From the NCBI GenBank assembly GCA_928724745.1, contig CAKMXJ010000020.1:310001-374000 (forward strand): a stretch of DNA of 64,000 nt, read 5' to 3'. This document shows positions 10,246 to 19,394 of the stretch, piece after piece. Each line of letters opens with the position of its first letter. Within the stretch, counting starts at the first letter, position 1. The notes under the pieces are model-generated. The model saw only the letters and a program-made list of their open reading frames with translations, did not search any database and was not told the DNA's origin. The translations under genes were made by a program, and so were the position numbers. Source of the DNA: Anthracocystis setariae. Its lineage: Eukaryota > Basidiomycota > Ustilaginomycetes > Ustilaginales > Ustilaginaceae.

Positions 10246-12267
10246 ATGGCTTCCAGCTCAGCGACGGCTCACTCTCGAGCCTCTGATCCAGCCCACGTCA
10301 CCACCAAGATCGCACACGCCCTCTCCAAAGATGAGCCCTTTTGGTCGTTCGAGTTCTTCCCACCCAAAACCACCCAGGGTCTGGCAAACCTCTACAATCG
10401 TATCGCACGTATGCGAGCCAACCTCGATCCCTCTTGGATTCACGTCACCTGGGGAGCTGGAGGAACCACAGGCGGAAAGTCGCTCGAACTCGCAGGTAGG
10501 ATCCAGAAGGGTAAATTGGATCCAGACGTCGAACTCGTCCAGAGTCAAGTCAAGCAGATCGGAACCGGGGATCAGCAGCATATCGACAAGGTCAAAGGAG
10601 GTGAGGCGTGGGAGAAAGGTGGACACGATGCATGCGATGTTTGCTTGCATCTGACGTGTACGAATGTAGAGAAAAAGAGTTTGGATGAGACACTCGAAAC
10701 AGCCAAACGGCTGGGGATCAAGAATATCCTGGCTCTGCGCGGCGATCCGCCAAGAGGCGAGGAGTACTGGGTAGCGACCGACGAGCGATTCCAACACGCC
10801 ACTGATCTCGTCCGCTACATCAAGGCAAACCACGGCGACTACTTCTGCATCGGCGTCGCAGGCTACCCGGAAGGTCATGCGGACTACGTTGACCGCGATG
10901 TCGAGCGGGATCTCCGCTATCTCAAGGAAAAGCAGGATGCGGGAGCCGAGTACATCGTAACTCAACTCTTCTACGATGTGGACAAGTTTCTCGCTTGGTA
11001 CCACCAGTGTCGCCGCATTGGCATCACCGTTCCGATCCTTCCGGGTATCATGCCTATCCAGAACTACCAAAGCTTTCGCCGCATGACCAACCTGTGCAAA
11101 GTGGATGTGCCCCAATTCGTTCTCGACGCCCTCGAGCCGATCAAGAGCGATGACGCTGCGGTCAAAGAGTATGGTGTGTCGCTCAGCATCCACATGATGG
11201 GTCGCATCTACCTCGAGTCCGACATTCGCGGCTTCCATCTGTGCTCGCTCAATCTCGAGAAAAGCATCGAGCGCATCCTCGACGGTCTGGGTTGGAAGAC
11301 AGACCTCGGTGCGCAAGCCGAAATCGAAGCCAAACTCACAGGAATCCCTGCCCACGTTCATCTTGAGCGCACCAAAAACCGACTGCTTTCCGATCGCACC
11401 GGCGCCAACACACCCAAAGACTTTAAGACCACCACGCAGGAAGCGCTGAATCGCACGCTTGCCAGGACGTCGAGTCTGTACCAAGCGCCCGAGACGACCA
11501 CGTGGGATGAGTTCCCCAACGGACGATACGGTGACTCGCGGTCTCCGGCTTTCGGTGAGATGGACGGGTATGGCGTATCGCTCAAGGTGCCCGCGCAAGA
11601 TGCACTTGGCATTTGGGGTCATCCGGTTACGCTTTCGGATATCTCGACCATCTTTGCTTCGTATCTGCAAGGCAAGATCTCGTGCATCCCCTGGTGCGAT
11701 GCACCGCTCATGAACGAAACGCTGCTGATCCGCGACCATCTTGTGTCGCTCAATCGTCTCGGTGAGGGCTCGGGCAAAGGGTGGTGGTCGGTGGGCTCGC
11801 AACCTGCGATCGATGGGGCTCCATCCACAGATCCTGTCGTCGGGTTCGGTCCTGCGGGTGGATTCATCTTCCAGAAGAGCTTCGTCGAACTGTTCATGTC
11901 TACCGCTGACAAGGACGCGCTCATTTCTCGTATAGATGCGCTCGGCACCAACTCGCAGGTGACATACTTTGCTGGTGATGCTAAGGGTGGGTTTCAGTCC
12001 AACTTGGCTGAGGGCGAGGCGAATACGGTGACTTGGGCCGTGTTTCCAGGCAAGGAGATCGTACAGTCGACCATCATTGAGAAGGAGAGTTTCGAGGCGT
12101 GGAGGGATGAAGCGTTTGAGATTTGGGGAGAGTGGAGTTTGTTGTTCCCGAAAGCTTCGGCGAGTCGCAAGTTGATCGAGGGGGTGAAGGAGGGGAGGTG
12201 GTTGGTTACGGTGGTGCATCACGATTTTAAACAGCAGGATGCATTGTGGAAGTTTTTGGCAGAGTAA
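10246..12267 (+). CDS. MET12: Methylenetetrahydrofolate reductase (Met12-type)
   Basis: Single-exon 673-aa enzyme that reduces 5,10-methylenetetrahydrofolate to 5-methyltetrahydrofolate, the methyl donor for methionine synthesis. The N-terminal FAD-binding barrel shows FWSFEFFPPKTTQGLANLY, HVTWGAGGTTGGKSLELA, LHLTCTNVEKKS, NILALRGDPPRGEEYW, GVAGYPEGHADY, ITQLFYDVDKF and ILPGIMPIQNYQSF, all typical of MTHFR. The C-terminal half (about residues 390-673) is the eukaryotic regulatory domain, which in many fungi and animals binds S-adenosylmethionine. WGAGGTT and YPEGH resemble yeast Met12 more than Met13 (which has WNAGGG and YPECH in memory-based comparison), so I call the Met12 paralogue. An insertion of about 25 residues (near LDPDVELVQSQVKQIG) separates early motifs. 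The ATG at 10246 starts a short Ala/Ser leader. Confidence 0.93.
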   Translation: MASSSATAHSRASDPAHVTTKIAHALSKDEPFWSFEFFPPKTTQGLANLYNRIARMRANLDPSWIHVTWGAGGTTGGKSLELAGRIQKGKLDPDVELVQSQVKQIGTGDQQHIDKVKGGEAWEKGGHDACDVCLHLTCTNVEKKSLDETLETAKRLGIKNILALRGDPPRGEEYWVATDERFQHATDLVRYIKANHGDYFCIGVAGYPEGHADYVDRDVERDLRYLKEKQDAGAEYIVTQLFYDVDKFLAWYHQCRRIGITVPILPGIMPIQNYQSFRRMTNLCKVDVPQFVLDALEPIKSDDAAVKEYGVSLSIHMMGRIYLESDIRGFHLCSLNLEKSIERILDGLGWKTDLGAQAEIEAKLTGIPAHVHLERTKNRLLSDRTGANTPKDFKTTTQEALNRTLARTSSLYQAPETTTWDEFPNGRYGDSRSPAFGEMDGYGVSLKVPAQDALGIWGHPVTLSDISTIFASYLQGKISCIPWCDAPLMNETLLIRDHLVSLNRLGEGSGKGWWSVGSQPAIDGAPSTDPVVGFGPAGGFIFQKSFVELFMSTADKDALISRIDALGTNSQVTYFAGDAKGGFQSNLAEGEANTVTWAVFPGKEIVQSTIIEKESFEAWRDEAFEIWGEWSLLFPKASASRKLIEGVKEGRWLVTVVHHDFKQQDALWKFLAE

Positions 12268-12400
12268 CGTGCGAGGTAGTGGAATAGTACAAGTGATGAT
12301 GATGATGATGATACACTGGGTGTGTGGATGGGTGTTGCGTCTGTGACAGGGTCTATCTGTGTCGACAGTGGTGATGATCTGTGAGAAGGAAGGCGATGGG

Positions 12401-13970
12401 TTAGTAAAGGGTCGTTGGGTACGAGTTGAATGGTGTGTTGGGGTCAAGCTCACGATGGTAGCCAGCGCTGGTTACTGTTGAAGTCGAACTTGTCTCGATG
12501 TCCTGCAAACCGAACCAACATGCGGGAGAACAAGGATTAGCAAGATTGTTCATCCGATTTGGCGGATGGCAGATAACGAGGGACGATCACTCACTTGTTC
12601 TCGACGTGTGTATCCGTTGCAGCATCTGAAGGGCACAAGAAGAGAGCAGATGAATGTCAGTGGGTTTGGTGGGTTTGACACTGTCGTGATTTCGATCTTC
12701 TACTGGAGAATACGCACGAATCGTGTCTGCATGCGTCTTTGCACGGCTTAAAATGTGGGCTTTGCCGACAGCTCGAAAGGATGTGAGGGTCGTAATGTCT
12801 ATGCGAACGGTGATGATGTCGAGATTTGCTATTATGACACTTGTTGTCGTGTTGACAGCTGTGATGACCGAGTGGGCTGTTCTGACAGCCTAACTGGTCG
12901 TTTGCATGATGAAACGGAGTGCCAAATTTGGCATCACACTGAGCATACTCATCGTTCTTCTCCTTCTCCTTTCCCTTGGATACCGATGTAGGAATGCGAG
13001 GAGCCGACACTCCAAGCGCCTGCAGAACTTGACCAAGCTCTACTGTTCCTTGTATCGTCAGCTTCGACACTTCGTTGGCTTTACCGCTGACCAAAGCGGC
13101 GGCTGGATTGGGTGCGTCTTTGTTCTCGGTATCCTTGGTTGCAGGCTGCGAATCCACTTTCTTTCCGTCCTTCTTGGCTGTAGGACCGTCCTGTTTCTTT
13201 TCCTCCTCTGCCTTGCTCTCCGCTGCACCATCGATTCCTTTGGTTTTACCTTCATCGCCCCCCTTCTGTGGCTGTGATTCGTTCTTCTGGACGCCTCCAC
13301 CTCGACCATTGCCTACTTTGTCTTCGTCCTTGGCTTTCTTTTGGTCGGAGCTATCCTGCTGCTTGCTGTTGTCCGGTTTCTCGTCATCCGCTCCCTTTGG
13401 TTGACCTTGCTTCTGCTGCTGCTTTTGGTTCTGTCGACTACCCTGATTGGACTTGTGCTGATCGAAGTCCCCATTCGCATCGACAAGTCCAACTTTTCCA
13501 TCCGCATGAACCTTCAAGAACGGCGCATCGTGGGCGGGCGCAGCTTCCAACTCCATCTTGTCCGTCTTTGGATCAAACACCACATACTGCGGATCGGGCG
13601 TCTCCCCGGCTGTGGCGATGTACTCTTGGCAAAGCCCAGCGCTGGACCATTGTTGAGCAGATTGAGCTTGAGGGTTGTTGTTGTGCTTTTTGCTATCGGC
13701 CGCCTTGTTTTGCGTTTGTTTTGCGTCTTTGGCGGGCTGTTGTTGGCTGTTATTGTTGCTGTCGTTGGGTTTGTCCTGCTTCTGGCTTGGGTTGGGGTTG
13801 TCTTGTTTGGATTTGGCGGTGTTGGCAGGAGGGGTGGAGGCAAGGTTGTGGAGAGGAAGCGGCTCGGGTTCGGATTCGGAGCGGCTAGCACAGGCAAGCA
13901 CGGCAGAGAGTAGAGCAGCTACACCCAAGATCAGGCCGAGGATGAGACCAGCTACGGCTCCAGCGCCCAT
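12401..13970 (-). CDS. Membrane-anchored low-complexity protein with Cys/His-rich tail (3 exons)
   Basis: Hypothetical protein, probable structure complement(join(12401..12502, 12595..12625, 12718..13970)), 461 aa. The ATG at 13970 begins a hydrophobic segment (about residues 3-26, GAVAGLILGLILGVAALLSAV) that could be a signal anchor. Next comes a long Gln/Lys/Asn/Asp/Pro-rich disordered region, and a His/Cys-rich segment before the first splice. Intron 1 (12626-12717, 92 nt) has donor GTGCGT, branch-like CACTGAC and acceptor TTCAG. Intron 2 (12503-12594, 92 nt) has donor GTGAGT, branch-like GCTAAT and acceptor TTGCAG. Phases fit and the last exon ends in TAA at 12401. A second in-phase donor (GTATGC at 12948) would remove the Cys/His segment. 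Without splicing the frame ends at 12657. No family is recognised. Convergent with the MTHFR gene. Confidence 0.6.
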
Positions 13971-14847
13971 CTTTTGTCGAATCTGTGTGATGTATAAGTT
14001 GAGGATGATGCAAGTACGAGCCTGATGGTGATGTGGCAGTGGCGAACAGGTGCGAAGAAGTCGAACTAGTCACAGACATGAGTAACATTTACGCAGGCAC
14101 GCTACCACGGCTGCTCAGTCAATCGAAGCATGTTTGCTTGTTTATATCGTGTCCAATGTGCACAGAGGCGCAGAATCCAAGCTCGAGATGAGATGACAGC
14201 AAACCTTGTTGCACAGTACAGTAGCGTACATATGCCGTTGGTGCAAAGCATTGTGAGCAACTTTGCTGGGTCGTCAACATGCGCACATGAATCGGGAGAA
14301 TCTGAGCATCGGTGGGTTTTCTTTTGTTGACTGGCCCGATTAAGGAACCTTCCTTCGAACGAATATAAATTTAGCGCGAAAAAAAAAAAAAAAAAAAAAA
14401 CAACAACAACAACAACAACAACAACAAACACCGCGAAATCGTTTGTGTGTGAAAATTTGGGCGGAGCACACAGGCACACAGACGTCAACATACTGGTATT
14501 ATAATACAGCAGCGGCAGCCGACGATTTTCGCGGATGGATCAGAGAGGGGTCATGCAACGTCGATCGATTGCGCAGTTACCCCGTGGATACTGACTGTAC
14601 AGACGTATTTTGGCTATTTCAAATCGCCTGAAACGATGCAAGAATGTTGGGCGGATCTACTGCTCTACAGCTCTTGTGTACAGTACAGTACAGTATTCTA
14701 TACAGCACTACTGTGAATCTGCCGTCGGAGTGTGGACAGAGATTTCCAGACGTCACTGTCACTAGGCAACAAAGCGGCCCATGTTGTCATTGTAACACCA
14801 CCATCTTCCATCCGTTGCATCGCCATCCACAAGAGAGACACAGAGAG
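13971..14847. other. Divergent promoter region with poly(A)/(CAA)n
   Basis: Shared upstream region of the membrane-anchored protein and the GPI-type protein. It contains A22 at 14379-14400 directly followed by (CAA)9 to about 14427, and TACAGTAC-type motifs at 14213-14224 and 14677-14713. No gene is supported. Confidence 0.55.
14379..14427. repeat. A22 plus (CAA)9 compound repeat
   Basis: A homopolymer of 22 A followed without gap by nine CAA units. A short retroposed poly(A) tail is conceivable, but no recognisable body precedes it. Confidence 0.9.
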
Positions 14848-15651
14848 ATGACTCGCAAATCAACCTTGGCCATCGTGGCGCTCTGCCTTCTGCTCATCTC
14901 TGAAGCCTCTGCAGGCGCACCGAACTACGGAAAGGGCGGTAACAACAACAACAACAACAACAACGGTCAAAGTGGATCGAATAACGGCCAGAGCGGATCA
15001 TCCAACAGCGGTTCGAGCGGATCATCCAACGGTGGTTCGAGCGGGTCTTCTGGAGGAACATCAAACAGCAACGGTGGTCAAGGCGGATCGTCGGGTAGCA
15101 GCGGTAACAACGGTTCAAATGGGAGCAACAACAATAATGGACAAAGCGGAAACAATGGTCAAGGCGGAGGTGGAGGAAGCCTTCCGCCTTACACCACCGA
15201 CAATTCTCAAGATGCCTGTGTGCAATACGGCTCGTGCTCCACTGCGGGAGGCAATGGAGTTATCACGGCTGCCCAAAACTCTCCTGTGACGCCTCCAGGC
15301 GTAGCGCCGGCGTTGGCGACCTACACTACGCTCGGCAACGGCTTCATTTCGTCTCTGGCGGCAGCGGGTGCAACTTCGGCTTACCTGGCTCAGGGAGGTA
15401 CGATTACAAGCAGCAATGGAACCGCAATTCTGACCATCACCGCCGGTTTGTCCACGTCGACTCAGAGCAGCGTTACATCAAGTACCATGATGACGAGCAG
15501 CAGCACAAGCACAAGCGCAAGTTCCAATACGATGGGCTTGAACGGATTGCTACCTGCCAACTCAGCTAGCGTCGTCAAATTGAACGCTGCCGTGGTGCAG
15601 ATGCTAGTGGTGGCGATGGCGGTTGTCATGGGAGGCGCTTTCGTGCTCTAA
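14848..15651 (+). CDS. Secreted Gly/Ser/Asn-rich protein, probable GPI anchor
   Basis: Predicted 267-aa protein from the ATG at 14848. The frame is open upstream, but this ATG gives a clean signal peptide (basic MTRK, hydrophobic LAIVALCLLLI, then SEASAG). Residues about 28-110 are a simple-sequence region of Gly, Ser, Asn and Gln with repeated SSG/SNGG and NNNN. A short segment follows with two cysteines (DACVQYGSC), then a Ser/Thr-rich stretch suited to O-mannosylation. The C-terminus is a hydrophobic tail (LNAAVVQMLVVAMAVVMGG...) after small residues, as expected for GPI attachment. The likely place of action is the cell surface or wall. No enzymatic domain is seen. Similar architectures occur in fungal wall proteins, but no specific family is claimed. 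Confidence 0.75.
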   Translation: MTRKSTLAIVALCLLLISEASAGAPNYGKGGNNNNNNNNGQSGSNNGQSGSSNSGSSGSSNGGSSGSSGGTSNSNGGQGGSSGSSGNNGSNGSNNNNGQSGNNGQGGGGGSLPPYTTDNSQDACVQYGSCSTAGGNGVITAAQNSPVTPPGVAPALATYTTLGNGFISSLAAAGATSAYLAQGGTITSSNGTAILTITAGLSTSTQSSVTSSTMMTSSSTSTSASSNTMGLNGLLPANSASVVKLNAAVVQMLVVAMAVVMGGAFVL

Positions 15652-17349
15652 TCCGAATCCTAGTCGGACCGCGAGCTACGGTAGATGGATGCGACCCCTT
15701 GTATATACGATACCAATGTCTCCAGGTAAGACGATGGCAGTTCAACGTCAACTCGAAGCTGTCGTCTCGTTGAAACGTTGCAGGACATTTTTGCCCGACT
15801 CTGCCGACCCTTGTCGCATAGTGCGTACTACTCTGTCATTTGTTCTGCGCACAATGTGGCTGCTTTGTGCAGCGCACCGATCGATACCCTTCCATATTCT
15901 GTAATCTCTGACCGGGTTCGTGTCAATGTGTGCACGCCTGTTACGCCTTGCTGCAGGTACCGTGTGGGGAAGCTACCTTTGTACTGTACCGTAACTGAAA
16001 CGCCGCTCAAATCGAGACAGCAATTGAGGTGTACAAAATACACACCCAAAAGAAAAAAAACGTAAGAAGTGAAAGGAGTGAAACAATTGCGGTTCAGAAA
16101 TGTAACCCAGCAATAATGACCTCAGTCAGGGGCGGGGGTCAAGCAACAACAACGTGGCATTGTATGTTATGGCGCTTTTGGTCTTGGTGCAAGCATGTTG
16201 GGTGGGATACGTTCACAACCGAGTAGCAACCCTTAACCCACGCTGTACTGAACGGTACGGTACGGTACTTTAGATGAACGAGCTCGTTGTCTACTGGACG
16301 TGAAACGTGGCTGGGTGTGTCGAGAGATGTCAGAATCGGCATGGCTTTTCTGCAAAGCTGGCCGACTAATTGCTTGACGGCGATTTAAATAGGCTACGCA
16401 ATAGAAGAGACCAGACGAGGTCCAAGAGTGAACCGGCGGTGCGCTTATTGGAAGCAGCACAGTGCAGTATCGGTAGAGTGCTGTAAAAATAGCCAGAGCA
16501 GAACGGCACCCGGATGCAATCGGTACGTCATTTCACGCGTCTGCATGAGCAACCGTTTATTAATACTCAACGCGCCAGCCCTCTCGGATGCCCACCAACG
16601 TGCTTGCGCTTGTCCAAATGTGCAACCCGCTACAGTACACAGCACAACGCACGGTTCAGCCAAAGAAAAAAAGGCCCCTTTGGCCAAAAGGTCGATTGTT
16701 GTATGTGACTATTGCACTGCACTGCACTGTGCTGTGCTGTGCTGTGCTGTGTTGTCCTTGTGTAGCACTAACTACTACTATCCGTAAAGATGACAGCAGT
16801 TTCGCAGCTTCGTGCCGAGGATCACGGCACACATACTGTCATCCGTCATTCCACCCTTACCCGTCACTCACCGACGGCATGCATACACACACACACACAC
16901 ACACACACAAAACACACACAAAACACACACAAAACACAAGTGCTCCGTGCAGCAAGTCTTCCAGACTGGACCCTGCTTACACTCACACTCACACTCATAT
17001 TCCCGCTTGATTCTCGATGCTCACGCTGGTATTCCGCCGTACCTTTTTGTTTCCCTGGTGGCTTTTCACTTGGCTTGAATCCCGTTTGAGATGGGTCGAC
17101 GAGTGAGACCAATTTTTCCCCCACCTTGTCATGGCCTAGGAATCGATGCATCTCGGCCGCCCCGCAGGAGTTTCATCTTGCCATCAGTGGCCCCATCTGT
17201 GTCTATAAAGAGCGTCCCCCCGAGCCTTGAGCGCTCCTGTTATCCGCGCATCCCTTCTACTTGCTTACCTGCTCGCTCGATCGCTGCCTCTACAACCCTA
17301 ACCACAACCCCTCAGCACCACCTTCTCAAAACCAAGTTCAGTGTCAATC
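15652..17349. other. 1.7-kb intergenic region upstream of GAD
   Basis: Non-coding as far as I can see. It holds TACTGTA/GGTAC motifs at 15981-15990 and 16241-16268, a GCACT/GTGCT pentamer run at 16713-16753 and a CA-repeat with AAAACACACAC variants at 16885-16939. Two short CACTCA runs follow near 16980. The last 200 nt are pyrimidine-rich and probably hold the promoter and 5' leader of glutamate decarboxylase (a TATAAA-like TCTATAAAG lies near 17200). Confidence 0.5.
16885..16939. repeat. (CA)n microsatellite with AAAACACAC variant units
   Basis: A pure CA run to about 16908, then imperfect copies of the decamer AAAACACACAC. Confidence 0.9.
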
Positions 17350-19201
17350 ATGTCTCTCAGCAAGCACATCGATCCTGAGGAGCTCATGGCGGACGCCGCC
17401 GACCACCCCATCCTCGGCCTTCTCCAACATCCATTGGGTAAAAAGCACCATGCTTACCACTCCAGCCCGCACGCTGGTCGTTACAATACCGAGCTCATCC
17501 CCAAATACAAGATCCCCGAAAAGGGCACCAATGCTGAAGCCACCTACCAGGTAAGTCGACCACATCCTCTTCCCTCTCTCCTCCCCTGCCGCATCTCTTC
17601 TTCTCTGGCTGTATGCTAATCGAATGGCGTATCATTTGTGTTTTTTTTTTTTTTTTTTTTTTTTTTTTGGATGGCGGTGTGAATCAACTGTACAGCTGTT
17701 GAGCTCGGATCTGAGTCTGGATGGCAAGCCGACGTTGAACCTGGCATCGTTCGTGCACACCTGGATGCCCGAGGAAGCCACCAAGCTCATGACCGAGACC
17801 ATGATGATCAACATGTGTGATCAGGACGAATACCCGGCCACCATGGCCATGCACGCCCGTTGCGTTTCCATGCTCGCCGATCTCTGGAAGGCTCCCAAGG
17901 AAGTCGACGAAAACGGCAAGCGTAAGCCCGCCATGGGTGTCGCCACCACCGGTTCCTCCGAGGCCATCATGCTCGCCTGTCTCGCAGCCAAGAAGCGTTG
18001 GCAACACCGCATGAAGGCGCAGGGCAAGAGCTTCAAGGAGCCCGGCCCCAACATGGTGTTTGGCTCCAACGCTCAGGTGGCCATCGAAAAGTTTGCGCGT
18101 TACTTTGACGTCGAGGAGCGTCTGGTGCCCGTCTCGCACGAGAGCAAGTACTGCCTCGACATCAACAAGGCGATCGAGATGGTGGATGAGAACACCATCT
18201 GTGTGGTGGTCATCCTCGGTTCCACGTACACCGGTCACTACGAGGATGTGGAAGGCATGAGCAAGTTGCTGGATGCTTACCAGGAGAAGACGGGCATCGA
18301 TATCCCCATCCACGTCGACGGTGCTTCGGGTGCCATGGTTGCGCCGTTTGCCACGCCGGATCTCAAGTGGTCGTTTGAATTGCCGCGCGTCAAGAGTATC
18401 AACACGTCGGGTCACAAGTTCGGCATGGTCTACCCGGGTCTCGGATGGGTGCTGTTCCGAAGCAACGACATGGTTCCCAAGGAACTCGTGTTTGAACTCC
18501 ACTACCTCGGCTCGGTGGAATACTCGTTTGGGCTCAACTTTTCTCGCCCGGCGCACCCGGTGATCGGCCAGTTGTTCAACTTTATCAACCTCGGCTTTGA
18601 CGGCTACCGGCGCGTGATGCAGGCGGATCTGCAAAATGCTCGTCTGCTCGCGCGTGCGCTCGACAACTCTGGACTGTACGAGGTGCTTTCCGAGATCCAC
18701 AAGCCCATCTCGAACGCCGGGGCGATCAAGGGTAAGGATGTAGATGAGCATTCGGCCGAGTCGTACGCTGCCGGACTGCCCGTCGTTTCGTTCCGATGGA
18801 GCAAGTCGTTCCGTGAGCGCAACCCTAACCTGGAGCAGAGGTGGATTCAGACGCTGCTCAGGGCTAAAGGTTGGATTGTGCCCAACTACAACCTGTCGCC
18901 CGATCTCGAGGATATCGACATCCTGCGTGTGGTCGTCAGGGAAAACCTCAGCGCCAGCATGATTGAACAGCTCGTCTACGACATTATCACCATCACCGAA
19001 GGTCTCGAGAAGGATGGTGGTGGTGAGGGTGGATTCAGAAAGCTTGCTGAGACGACTAGTAAGCAGCATCCAAAGGGGACGCAGGGTGCCAAGGATATGA
19101 AGCACTCGACCGGTCATCATAATGCTGCGCATGATAAGCACCGAGGTGGTCTCCCCCATGGTTCGGGTACCAAGGCCAAGGGGTATGCTAAGCAGTGCTA
19201 A
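17350..19201 (+). CDS. GAD1: Glutamate decarboxylase
   Basis: PLP-dependent enzyme converting L-glutamate to GABA and CO2 in the cytosol. In fungi it feeds the GABA shunt and acid/oxidative stress tolerance. Structure join(17350..17550,17696..19201), 568 aa. The exon junction (GCCACCTACCAG/gtaagt ... tgtacag/CTGTTGAGC) keeps frame and restores the conserved Y-Q-LL-S-DL region. Motifs: NLASFVHTWMP, DQDEYPATMAMHARCVSMLADLW, TTGSSEAIMLACLAAKKRW, HVDGASGAMVAPF and the PLP-lysine motif NTSGHKFGMVYPGLGW. The C-terminus has a Gly/His/Lys-rich tail; a calmodulin-binding site as in plants is not evident. The intron carries a run of 28 T close to its 3' half. The downstream frame has a spurious ATG at 17624 inside the intron. 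Convergent with the Msb1-domain gene. Confidence 0.95.
17641..17668. repeat. T28 homopolymer inside GAD intron
   Basis: Twenty-eight consecutive T residues within the 145-nt intron, about 27 nt before the acceptor. It may act as an extended polypyrimidine tract and is likely to vary in length. Confidence 0.95.
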
Positions 19202-19394
19202 GCCCAGCTCGAGGTCTAGGTTTTTTTTTTTTTTTACTGTTTCGAGCGAGGATTTGAGCAGTTAGTGGTAATTCAATCTGTAGCGTCCCGTGCATTTATC
19301 AATGCTGCCCCAGGGAAATTAGATGTGTGGTACGATTTGAAGCAGCATGAGTTTTGAGAGGGGGTTCAAGTGGATGAGACGGGGTGGTGGTGGT

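Noticed and set aside
10258..12453. 731-codon open frame antisense to the MTHFR gene
   Set aside because: It mirrors a highly biased coding sequence; C/G-rich third positions suppress stops on the opposite strand. The product has no motif, while the sense strand encodes complete MTHFR signatures.
14379..14427. A22-(CAA)9 as a retroelement tail
   Set aside because: No reverse-transcriptase-derived body, no target duplication; simple sequence is sufficient explanation.
16790..17089. Plus-strand frames rich in His-Thr repeats
   Set aside because: They are direct translations of the CA microsatellite.
17684..19159. 491-codon antisense frame over glutamate decarboxylase
   Set aside because: Shadow frame; no protein-like motifs, and sense motifs are conserved.
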